A DNA stretch of 7,996 nt from Betaproteobacteria bacterium (lineage in GTDB: Bacteria; Pseudomonadota; Gammaproteobacteria; Burkholderiales; SG8-41): NCBI GenBank assembly GCA_023266245.1, contig JAHFRO010000102.1, forward strand, positions 1 through 7,996. Reading direction: 5' to 3'. Of this stretch, positions 1 to 7,260 are shown one piece after another; positions within the stretch are counted from its first letter, which is position 1, and the number at the start of each line of letters is the position of its first letter. The notes beneath the pieces were generated by a model. That model was not told the origin of the DNA. It saw only the letters and a list, made by a program, of their open reading frames with translations, and searched no databases. The position numbers and the translations under genes were made by a program.

Positions 1-2221
<2,221 letters not shown>

Positions 2222-2251
2222 GGTCCAGATCCCGCGTCGTGAGTTAAGCGC

Positions 2252-2284
2252 AAAAAAAGGCTGAAATTATACCCCGATTTCGCC
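2252..2284 (-). terminator. Terminator-like hairpin between dnaG and rpoD
   Basis: Read on the minus strand, GGCGAAAT (2284-2277) pairs with ATTTCAGCC (2267-2259), with one bulged A and a 9-nt loop, and is followed at once by seven Ts (2258-2252). This is the form of an intrinsic terminator, although the stem is only 8 bp and half of it is A-T. It lies between the dnaG stop and the rpoD start, so it may work as a leaky terminator or attenuator. A TATAAT box lies in the loop and inner stem, so promoter function is an alternative reading. Confidence 0.45.
2266..2271 (-). promoter_or_regulatory. Possible -10 box upstream of rpoD
   Basis: A perfect TATAAT on the minus strand, 45 bases upstream of the rpoD ATG. 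No good -35 hexamer is seen 16-18 bases upstream (GTGAGC at the 17-bp position, overlapping the dnaG stop), and there is no extended TG. In this high-GC sequence an exact TATAAT is not common, but the same bases also form the loop of the terminator-like hairpin. Confidence 0.3.
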
Positions 2285-2290
2285 CCCGGC

Positions 2291-4072
2291 TCACTTCGGG
2301 GCCGCTGCCGCAACCGCCTGCTGCAAAAGGCGATATTGCGCCTGGTCCTCGGGGCTCAAACCCTGCTTGCGCGATTTCTCGAGCAGTTCGCTGATGCGCG
2401 CGCGGCGGATACGGTCTATGAGCTGCCGCCATGCCCCGCTGAACTCCGCTTCCAGTTCTTCGGCCGCCAGGTTTTTGTCCTGCCAGTGCAGCACCCCGGC
2501 CTCGATCGCGCGCAGCAACGCTTCGTGCTCGGTACCGCGGAAATACTCGCCGGCATTGGCTATAGGGAGCCCGGCGGCGAGCACTTCAAGCAGTTGATCG
2601 AGGGCTTTCAGCTCGGCCTGCTCGATGCCGTCCAGCCCGAAGCCGTGCGCCAGCTCGCTGCGCTCGGCTAGCCGCGCCAGAACCGGCTCGAACATCAACA
2701 GCTCGATCACCGTGCGCGCGATCGAGCGCTGTGCGGGCGGGGTGCGGCGCGGCGCGGCCTGCGACGGCTGTGGTTTGATCTGGAATTCCCGGTCGAGTTC
2801 CTGCTGGGTAACCCCGGCGAGCCTGGCCAGATCCTGCCGCAGCAGCAGCGACAGCAGCGGCGCGGTGATCTGCTGCACCAGGGATTTCGCGTCCTGCAGC
2901 AGTTTCGCCTTGCCCTCGTGAGCGGCGAGATCCACCCGGCCGGCCAGCCCCTGCAGCAGGAATGCCGATAACGGCACCGCCTGATCGAGCAGGGCCTTGA
3001 ACGCCGCCGTGCCGTGCTTCCGCACGTAAGTATCGGGATCCTCGCCTTCGGGCAGGAACAGGAACTTCACCTGCTTGCCGTCAGCGAGCTGGGCGAGACT
3101 GTTCTCGAGCGCACGCCAGGCGGCGCGCCGGCCCGCCTCGTCGCCGTCGAAGCAGAACACGATCTCGTCGCTCTGGCGCAGCAGCTTCTGCACGTGCAGC
3201 GGCGTGGTCGCGGTCCCCAGCGTGGCCACCGCATAGTCCACCCCGTGCTGCGCGAGCGCCACCACGTCCATGTAGCCCTCGACCACCACCACGCGGCCGG
3301 CGTCGCGGATCGTGCGCCGCGCCTGGTACAGGCCGTAGAGCTCGCGCCCCTTCTCGAACACCGGCGTCTCCGGCGAGTTCAGATATTTGGGCGAGCCCTG
3401 CGCCGCGGAATCGGCGCCCTCTTTATCCAGCACGCGGCCGCCGAAGCCGATCACGTTACCGCGCACGTCCACGATCGGAAACATGATGCGATCGCGGAAC
3501 ACGTCGTAGCGCTTGCCATCCTCGTTCTGTTTCACCAACCCCGCGGCGGCGAGCGCAGCGCCACCGTAGTCGCTGAACGCCGTGGCGAGGTTCTGCCAGC
3601 CGTCGGGCGCGTAGCCGATGCCGAAGCGCTTGGCGATCTCGCCGGACAGGCCGCGCTGCTTGAGGTAAGCGATGGCGCGCGGCGCATCCTTGAGCTGGGC
3701 GCGGTAGAACTGCGCCGCCTTGAGCAGCACCGCGTAGAGATCGTCGCCTTCTTCAGCCTTGCGCTGCGCCGACTCGGTACGAACCTCGGGCACCTGCATA
3801 CCGACGCTCTGGGCGAGGTCTTTCACCGCTTCGACGAAGCCCATGCCGCTGTACTCCATCAGGAAGCCGACCGCGGTGCCGTGCGCGCCGCAGCCGAAGC
3901 AGTGATAGAACTGCTTGGTCGGGCTGACCGTGAACGAGGGGGTCTTCTCGCTGTGGAACGGGCAGCACGCGACGTAGTTGGCTCCCGCGCGCTTGAGCTT
4001 CACGTGCCGATCGACCACGTCCACGATGTCAACGCGGCCGAGCAGCTCCTGGATGAACGACTGCGGGATCAT
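2291..4072 (-). CDS. dnaG: DNA primase DnaG
   Basis: Makes the RNA primers for lagging-strand synthesis at the replication fork, working with the replicative helicase DnaB. The protein is 593 aa, close to the usual length of about 580-600. The N-terminal CHC2 zinc ribbon is intact: ACCPFH (35-40), then YHCFGCGAHG (56-65), with zinc ligands C37, H40, C58 and C61. The RNA polymerase core has its basic motif around SPETPVFEKGRELYG (233-247). The TOPRIM fold carries all metal-binding acids: EGYMD (E265, D269), DGDEAGR (D309, D311) and GEDPD (D345, D347). A variable Pro/Gln-rich linker (about 430-448) leads to the helical DnaB-binding C-terminal domain. The stop TGA at 2291-2293 is 69 bases upstream of rpoD. 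The ATG at 4072 gives the normal family N-terminus (IPQSFIQELLGRVDIVDVV), but no Shine-Dalgarno sequence precedes it. The gene has a 195-base leader region, so it is probably also transcribed from its own promoter. Confidence 0.98.
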   Translation of the reverse strand: MIPQSFIQELLGRVDIVDVVDRHVKLKRAGANYVACCPFHSEKTPSFTVSPTKQFYHCFGCGAHGTAVGFLMEYSGMGFVEAVKDLAQSVGMQVPEVRTESAQRKAEEGDDLYAVLLKAAQFYRAQLKDAPRAIAYLKQRGLSGEIAKRFGIGYAPDGWQNLATAFSDYGGAALAAAGLVKQNEDGKRYDVFRDRIMFPIVDVRGNVIGFGGRVLDKEGADSAAQGSPKYLNSPETPVFEKGRELYGLYQARRTIRDAGRVVVVEGYMDVVALAQHGVDYAVATLGTATTPLHVQKLLRQSDEIVFCFDGDEAGRRAAWRALENSLAQLADGKQVKFLFLPEGEDPDTYVRKHGTAAFKALLDQAVPLSAFLLQGLAGRVDLAAHEGKAKLLQDAKSLVQQITAPLLSLLLRQDLARLAGVTQQELDREFQIKPQPSQAAPRRTPPAQRSIARTVIELLMFEPVLARLAERSELAHGFGLDGIEQAELKALDQLLEVLAAGLPIANAGEYFRGTEHEALLRAIEAGVLHWQDKNLAAEELEAEFSGAWRQLIDRIRRARISELLEKSRKQGLSPEDQAQYRLLQQAVAAAAPK

Positions 4073-4150
4073 CCGCGGCGGGGGCAGCGTGCGAACAATT
4101 CAGCGCAGGGACAGGTCAACGGTGGTTTCCTGGGCCATTGGGTGACTGAT

Positions 4151-4200
4151 GGAAGGCCGAATTGAACGGCGCATCGCGACCATTCCAATTTGGCCTCCGG
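4151..4200 (-). promoter_or_regulatory. Imperfect inverted repeat at the expected 5' end of the dnaG transcript
   Basis: On the minus strand GGAGGCCAAATTG (from about 4199) is complementary to CAATTCGGCCTTCC (4164-4151) in 12 positions, with one mismatch and one bulged base; the loop is about 21 nt. The repeat begins just downstream of the TATAAT box at 4204-4209. It would therefore be either a 5'-UTR stem-loop or a dyad operator overlapping the start of transcription. No ligand or protein can be named, and it does not match a riboswitch class that I recognise. Confidence 0.4.
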
Positions 4201-4203
4201 CTA

Positions 4204-4234
4204 ATTATAGGCCACGCGGCTAGTGTGACGGCAA
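4204..4234 (-). promoter_or_regulatory. Probable sigma-70 promoter for dnaG-rpoD
   Basis: TATAAT on the minus strand at 4209-4204 with TTGCCG (4/6 match to TTGACA) at 4234-4229. The spacer is 19 bp, longer than ideal. Transcription would start near 4197, leaving a leader of about 125 nt before the dnaG ATG. The -35 overlaps the T-run of the terminator-like hairpin behind yqeY, a compact terminator-then-promoter arrangement. Confidence 0.45.
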
Positions 4235-4253
4235 AACCCGCCGCGTCAGCGGG
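4233..4253 (-). terminator. Short terminator-like hairpin after yqeY
   Basis: Fifteen bases past the yqeY stop, minus-strand CCCGC (4253-4249) and GCGGG (4241-4237) form a 5-bp all-GC stem with a 7-nt loop, followed by TTTT (4236-4233). The short stem and short T-run suggest weak or partial termination. Confidence 0.4.
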
Positions 4254-4267
4254 ATACCGCGGTCACG

Positions 4268-4714
4268 CTAACCGGCGAGCTTGGCCTTTACCAACGCCGA
4301 TACCTTAGCCATATCGGCTCTGCCAGCGAGTTTCGGCTTGAGTGCGCCCATCACCTTGCCCATGTCGGACGGTGCTTTCGCGCCGGTTACTGTAACCGCC
4401 TCGGCCACCGCAGCCTCGATCTCGGCGTCCGACATCGCCCGCGGCAGGTAGGTTTGCAGCAGCTCCAGCTCGAATCGCTCGTTCTGCGCGAGATCCTGCC
4501 GTCCGCCCTTCTCGAACTGGGTGATCGACTCGCGCCGCTGCTTGAGCATCTTGTCGATGACCGCCACCACGTCGGCGTCGGCAAGCTCCTTGCGCTCGTC
4601 AACCTCGCGCTGCTGGAGCGCGGCGAGCAACAGCCGCAGCGCGTCGCGGCGCTGCGCCTCACCCGCGCGCATCGCGGTTTTCAGGTCATCGTTGATGCGG
4701 GCCTTGAGAGACAT
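4268..4714 (-). CDS. yqeY: GatB/YqeY domain protein
   Basis: Full-length member (148 aa, usual size about 147-150) of the small soluble YqeY family. The family resembles the C-terminal tail domain of GatB, the tRNA-dependent amidotransferase subunit; its own cellular role is not established. Family features visible: a Lys/Arg-rich N-terminal helix pair (SLKARINDDLKTAMRAGEA, 2-20, then RRDALRLLLAALQ), the LQTYLPRAMSD segment (86-96), and the C-terminal motif around DMGKVMGALKPKLAGRADM (117-135). There is no signal peptide or membrane segment. It lies between rpsU and dnaG, breaking the classic rpsU-dnaG-rpoD order; this placement is known in several proteobacteria and suggests a link to translation. 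No Shine-Dalgarno sequence precedes the ATG: the nine bases before it are TTTTCCTCC, directly preceded by a heptamer repeat array. Confidence 0.93.
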   Translation of the reverse strand: MSLKARINDDLKTAMRAGEAQRRDALRLLLAALQQREVDERKELADADVVAVIDKMLKQRRESITQFEKGGRQDLAQNERFELELLQTYLPRAMSDAEIEAAVAEAVTVTGAKAPSDMGKVMGALKPKLAGRADMAKVSALVKAKLAG

Positions 4715-4723
4715 GGAGGAAAA

Positions 4724-4751
4724 GGATTCTGGAATCGGGATTCAGGATTCA
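4724..4751 (-). repeat. Heptamer array (TGAATCC family) in the yqeY leader
   Basis: Four consecutive 7-bp units. On the plus strand they read GGATTCT, GGAATCG, GGATTCA, GGATTCA; in the yqeY sense direction they are TGAATCC-type units ending nine bases before the ATG. The array is the inverted partner of the one at 4799-4833, with 22 of 28 aligned positions complementary. Confidence 0.85.
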
Positions 4752-4761
4752 GGGAAGGCAC

Positions 4762-4797
4762 AAATAAAGAGAGCGCGGGCCACCCAGCCCGCGCCCC
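4762..4797 (-). terminator. Terminator or attenuator hairpin after rpsU
   Basis: On the minus strand GCGCGGGC (4794-4787) and GCCCGCGC (4780-4773) form a perfect 8-bp GC stem with loop TGGGTG, extendable by about three pairs including G-U wobbles. It is followed by TCTCTTTATTTG (4772-4761), a U-rich but interrupted tail. This matches an intrinsic terminator of moderate strength. E. coli has a partial terminator at the equivalent place behind rpsU, which lets S21 be made in excess of primase; a similar role is inferred here. Confidence 0.65.
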
Positions 4798-4798
4798 T

Positions 4799-4833
4799 TG
4801 AATCCCAAATCCTGGATCCTGAATCCTGAATCC
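4799..4833 (+). repeat. Heptamer array (TGAATCC family) directly behind rpsU
   Basis: Five 7-bp units on the plus strand: TGAATCC, CAAATCC, TGGATCC, TGAATCC, TGAATCC. It begins five bases past the rpsU stop codon (in rpsU orientation) and runs to the terminator-like GC hairpin. It faces the array at 4724-4751 in inverted orientation, so most of the 123-base rpsU-yqeY gap could fold as one nested structure. Confidence 0.85.
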
Positions 4834-4837
4834 TGGT

Positions 4838-5050
4838 TTAGTAGAGCCGCGGAGGCAGCAGTTGCGAACGCAGCCGCTTGTGAAGGCGCTTGACTGCTGC
4901 AGCCAGTTTGCGCTTGCGTTCCGTGGTGGGCTTCTCGTAGTACTCCCGAGCGCGCAACTCGGTCAGCAAACCGGTTTTTTCCACGGTGCGCTTGAAGCGG
5001 CGCAGCGCGGCCTCGAATGGCTCGTTCTCCTTGACTCGAACAGTCGTCAT
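4838..5050 (-). CDS. rpsU: Small ribosomal subunit protein bS21
   Basis: Component of the 30S subunit near the 3' end of 16S rRNA, important for initiation on natural mRNAs. 70 aa, the usual size. It shows the family signature: VRVKENEPFEAALRRFKR (4-21), REYYEKPTTERKRK (35-48), a long basic helix and the conserved terminal RLY. The residues before RLY (RSQLLPP) are less basic than in E. coli (ENARRT). The ATG at 5050 is preceded by AGGGA about five bases upstream, a fair Shine-Dalgarno sequence and one of the few in this block. It is the first gene of the minus-strand block, divergent from tsaD across 75 bases, and is followed by a terminator-like hairpin that would allow high S21 output relative to the genes below it. 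Confidence 0.97.
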   Translation of the reverse strand: MTTVRVKENEPFEAALRRFKRTVEKTGLLTELRAREYYEKPTTERKRKLAAAVKRLHKRLRSQLLPPRLY

Positions 5051-5080
5051 AATGTCCCTGGGTCAGATTCTAAAACTTGT

Positions 5081-5109
5081 ATTATATCAAGCTGTAAGAC
5101 ATTTTTAAA
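5081..5109 (-). promoter_or_regulatory. Probable sigma-70 promoter for rpsU
   Basis: Minus-strand TATAAT (5086-5081) with TTTAAA (5109-5104; 4/6 match to TTGACA) and a 17-bp spacer. Transcription would start near 5074, giving a leader of about 24 nt that holds the AGGGA ribosome site. The 75-base divergent gap is much more AT-rich than its surroundings. It must also hold the tsaD promoter; on the plus strand TATATC (5084-5089) and TTATAC (5116-5121) are weak -10 candidates, the second implying a nearly leaderless tsaD transcript. No LexA box was seen. Confidence 0.6.
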
Positions 5110-5125
5110 GGCGTTTTATACCCCC

Positions 5126-6157
5126 ATGCTGGTGCTCGGCATCGAAACCTCCTGCGATGAAACCGGGGTCGCGCTCTACCACAGCGAGCGCGGCCTGCTC
5201 GGTCACACCCTGTATTCCCAGGCCCGGCTGCACGCCGCTTACGGGGGAGTGGTGCCGGAGCTCGCCTCACGCGACCACATCCGGCGCGTGCTGCCGCTCA
5301 CGCGCGGCCTGCTCGAGCAGGCGGGCTGCCGCCTCGAGGAGCTCACTGCGGTCGCCTATACCGAAGGACCGGGGCTCGCCGGCGCACTGCTGGTGGGCGC
5401 CGCTGTGGCGCACGGGCTCGCCTACGCGCTCGGCATTCCTGCGCTCGGAGTGCATCACCTGGAAGCGCACCTGCTCTCGCCGCTGCTTTCCAAACCGGCG
5501 CCGGGCTTTCCGTTCCTCGCTTTGCTGGTGTCGGGCGGACACACGCAATTGGTGCGGGTGTCGGGGGTGGGGACTTACGAACTCCTGGGCGAGACCGTGG
5601 ATGACGCCGCGGGTGAGGCTTTCGACAAGACCGCCAAGGTCCTTGGTCTCGGGTACCCGGGCGGCCCCGCGCTCGCCAAACTCGCCGAGCGCGGCCATCC
5701 CGGAAAATTCACCCTGCCGCGCCCGATGATGGCGAGCGGCGATCTCAATTTCAGCTTCAGCGGGCTCAAGACCGCGGTGCTCACCATCGCCAGGGAGCGG
5801 ACGCTGGACGAGGCCGCGCGCGCCGATCTTGCCGCCGAAATCGAGGCCGCCATCGTGGAGGTGCTCGCCGCCAAAGCGCTCGCCGCGCTGGAAGAGACCG
5901 GGCTCGCACATCTGGTCGTCGCGGGCGGAGTGGGCGCCAACCAGTCGCTGCGCAGCCGCCTCTCCAAAGCGGCGTGCAAACGTGGCTGCACCGTGTTCTA
6001 TCCCGAACTCGAATTCTGCACCGACAACGGCGCGATGATCGCCTTCGCAGCTGCCCTGCGCCTGCAGCATTCAGCTGTCAGCTGTCAGCTGTCAGCTTTG
6101 AGCTTCACGGTGCGGCCGCGCTGGGACCTCGAGACGCTCGCGCCGCAGCCCGTTTAG
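5126..6157 (+). CDS. tsaD: tRNA N6-adenosine threonylcarbamoyltransferase TsaD (Kae1/YgjD family)
   Basis: Transfers threonylcarbamoyl from TC-AMP to A37 of tRNAs that read ANN codons, forming t6A with TsaB and TsaE in the cytoplasm. 343 aa, the normal length of about 337-345. Motifs seen: the ASKHA phosphate motif GIETSCDETG (5-14), metal ligands H111 and H115 in HHLEAH, LVSGGHTQL (134-142), GEAFDKTAKVLGLGYPGGP (163-181), VAGGVGAN (255-262) and CTDNGAM (298-304), where D300 is the third metal ligand. The ATG at 5126 was chosen because the family N-terminus starts here; upstream codons in the same open frame run antisense through rpsU. No clear Shine-Dalgarno sequence; AAAGG lies 15 bases upstream. 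The C-terminal stretch S316-F327 is encoded by a 7-bp tandem repeat that replaces the usual variable loop before VRPRW. The stop codon overlaps that of convergent plsY. Confidence 0.97.
   Translation: MLVLGIETSCDETGVALYHSERGLLGHTLYSQARLHAAYGGVVPELASRDHIRRVLPLTRGLLEQAGCRLEELTAVAYTEGPGLAGALLVGAAVAHGLAYALGIPALGVHHLEAHLLSPLLSKPAPGFPFLALLVSGGHTQLVRVSGVGTYELLGETVDDAAGEAFDKTAKVLGLGYPGGPALAKLAERGHPGKFTLPRPMMASGDLNFSFSGLKTAVLTIARERTLDEAARADLAAEIEAAIVEVLAAKALAALEETGLAHLVVAGGVGANQSLRSRLSKAACKRGCTVFYPELEFCTDNGAMIAFAAALRLQHSAVSCQLSALSFTVRPRWDLETLAPQPV
6071..6105 (+). repeat. Heptamer array (TCAGCTG family) inside the tsaD coding region
   Basis: Five 7-bp units in tandem: TCAGCTG three times, TCAGCTT, TGAGCTT. 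The array is translated in the tsaD frame as about S316-F327 (SAVSCQLSALSF), just before the conserved VRPRW motif. Since 7 is not a multiple of 3, successive units are read in different frames, giving the related segments SAVS and SALS. The unit contains the PvuII-type palindrome CAGCTG. Confidence 0.9.
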
Positions 6158-6765
6158 GACGGACCGGTGCTGCTGCTGCCGAATCTTCCCTCCTTGCCAG
6201 CAAGCAGATTCTGGATGTTGGTCTTGTGGCGGAAGATGAGCAGCAGCGCGACGGCGACCACCGCCGCCAGGAACGGGTGCACCCCGTAGAGCAGGTAGCA
6301 GAAGAACGGCGCGAACACCGCGGAAACGAGGGCCGCGAGCGAAGAGATGCGGAAAAAGAACGCGATGACGACCCAGGTTGCGACCGTGCCGCCCGCCAGA
6401 TAGAGATTGAGCGCGGTGAGCACGCCGAGCGCGGTTGATACGCCCTTCCCGCCCTGGAAGCGGAAGAACACCGGAACCATGTGGCCGACCGCCACCGCGA
6501 CCGCGGCGGCAGCCATCGTCACTTCGACCGAGCCTTCGTCGGCGAATCGCTGCGCGAGGAACACCGCGAACCACCCCTTGGCGGCATCGCCCGCCAACGT
6601 CAGCGCCGCGGCCGCCTTCCTGCCGGTGCGCAGCACATTGGTTGCGCCGGGATTGCCCGAGCCGTAACTCCTCGGATCGGGCAGCGCGAACGCGCGGCTC
6701 ACGATCACCGCGAACGAGATCGAACCCAGCAGATAGGCGATCAATGCGAATGTTACGGTGGTCAT
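6154..6765 (-). CDS. plsY: Glycerol-3-phosphate acyltransferase PlsY
   Basis: Inner-membrane enzyme that moves an acyl group from acyl-phosphate (made by PlsX) to glycerol-3-phosphate, the first acylation in phospholipid synthesis. 203 aa, the usual size. The three family motifs are present: GSGNPGATN (35-43), FQGGKGVSTA (103-112, phosphate binding) and HKTNIQNLLAGKE (180-192). Several hydrophobic segments are seen (about 4-26, 52-72, 83-101, 113-139 and 141-178), consistent with the multi-span topology. The ATG at 6765 follows AGGCGA at good distance. The last bases overlap the tsaD stop by four bases in convergent orientation. It is divergent from folB; a weak TAGAAT at 6790-6795 on the minus strand could be its -10. 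The C-terminal tail GRFGSSSTGPS is probably variable and not functional. Confidence 0.96.
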   Translation of the reverse strand: MTTVTFALIAYLLGSISFAVIVSRAFALPDPRSYGSGNPGATNVLRTGRKAAAALTLAGDAAKGWFAVFLAQRFADEGSVEVTMAAAAVAVAVGHMVPVFFRFQGGKGVSTALGVLTALNLYLAGGTVATWVVIAFFFRISSLAALVSAVFAPFFCYLLYGVHPFLAAVVAVALLLIFRHKTNIQNLLAGKEGRFGSSSTGPS

Positions 6766-6819
6766 GTGTTTCGCCTAAAATGTGCGCTCATTCTAGCCGA
6801 AACCAAGAACAGCGACCCC

Positions 6820-6857
6820 GCGCCGGCGCTTGATTCTGAATCCTGAATCCCGAATCC
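6820..6857 (+). repeat. GC palindrome and heptamer array (TGAATCC family) in the folB leader
   Basis: A perfect 10-bp palindrome GCGCCGGCGC (6820-6829) is followed by four 7-bp units: degenerate TTGATTC (6830), TGAATCC (6837), TGAATCC (6844) and CGAATCC (6851-6857). The last unit ends nine bases before the folB ATG, exactly as the related array does upstream of yqeY. Having GC dyad DNA beside the array also resembles the rpsU-yqeY gap. Confidence 0.8.
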
Positions 6858-6866
6858 TGCTTCTTC

Positions 6867-7223
6867 ATGGACATCATTTTCATCAACGATCTGCGCCTCG
6901 ACATCCTGATCGGCGTCTACGACTGGGAGCGCAAGGTGCCGCAGACCGTGCAGTTCGATCTGGAGATCGGGCTGCCCGACCGCCGCGCCGCGCAGAGCGA
7001 CCAGCTCGCCGACGCCATGGACTATGCGGCGATCGTCTCGCGCATCGAGACGAGCCTGCGCGAAAACCGCTTCTCTCTGCTCGAGAAAGTCGCCGAGCAC
7101 ATCGCGCAGCTCGTCCTGCACGACTTCAAGTCGCCGTGGGTGAAAGTAAGCGTCACCAAGCTTGCCCCGTTGCGGAACGTCAAGCGCCTCGGCGTCACCA
7201 TCGAGCGTGGCAGCAAGGCGTGA
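6867..7223 (+). CDS. folB: Dihydroneopterin aldolase FolB
   Basis: Converts 7,8-dihydroneopterin to 6-hydroxymethyl-7,8-dihydropterin and glycolaldehyde in folate synthesis; a cytosolic oligomer. 118 aa, the normal length (E. coli 122). The N-terminus MDIIFINDLRLDILIGVYDWE aligns closely with E. coli FolB. Active-site residues expected in the family are present: E21 (in YDWE), Y53 (MDYAAI), E73 (LLEKVAE) and K98 (VSVTK). The C-terminal VTIERG is also conserved. The ATG at 6867 gives exactly the family start, yet no Shine-Dalgarno sequence is present; the nine bases before it are TGCTTCTTC, after a heptamer array. Divergent from plsY and convergent with xerD. Its TGA stop lies within the first unit of another heptamer array. 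Confidence 0.95.
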   Translation: MDIIFINDLRLDILIGVYDWERKVPQTVQFDLEIGLPDRRAAQSDQLADAMDYAAIVSRIETSLRENRFSLLEKVAEHIAQLVLHDFKSPWVKVSVTKLAPLRNVKRLGVTIERGSKA

Positions 7224-7238
7224 AGCGTGACTGGTGAC
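7218..7238 (+). repeat. Degenerate heptamer array (GCGTGAA family) over the folB stop codon
   Basis: Units GCGTGAA (7218), GCGTGAC (7225) and TGGTGAC (7232), then a degenerate TCGTAGC. The TGA of the first unit is the folB stop codon (7221-7223). The array is short and imperfect, so chance similarity is possible, but the 7-bp period matches the other arrays in this window. Confidence 0.5.
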
Positions 7239-7260
7239 TCGTAGCTTATGAGGTGTCCTT

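Noticed and set aside
3014..4165. Long plus-strand open frame (383 codons) opposite dnaG
   Set aside because: Antisense to dnaG, whose zinc and TOPRIM motifs are intact; the translation is low-complexity with no family resemblance.
4073..4267. Known riboswitch or tRNA in the dnaG leader
   Set aside because: Only one simple stem-loop is seen; no conserved riboswitch core or cloverleaf that I recognise.
4724..4833. CRISPR-like array
   Set aside because: Units are 7 bp and directly adjacent, with no unique spacers and no cas genes.
4862..5125. Upstream extension of tsaD to an ATG at 4862
   Set aside because: The extra 88 residues run antisense through rpsU and its promoter; the TsaD family N-terminus begins at 5126.
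5051..5125. LexA (SOS) box as in the E. coli rpsU promoter
   Set aside because: CTGT at 5092-5095 is not followed by ACAG at the required spacing; no CTGT-N8-ACAG dyad is present.
5267..6070. Minus-strand open frame (267 codons) opposite tsaD
   Set aside because: Fully antisense to tsaD, whose catalytic motifs are all present; no domain or ribosome site.
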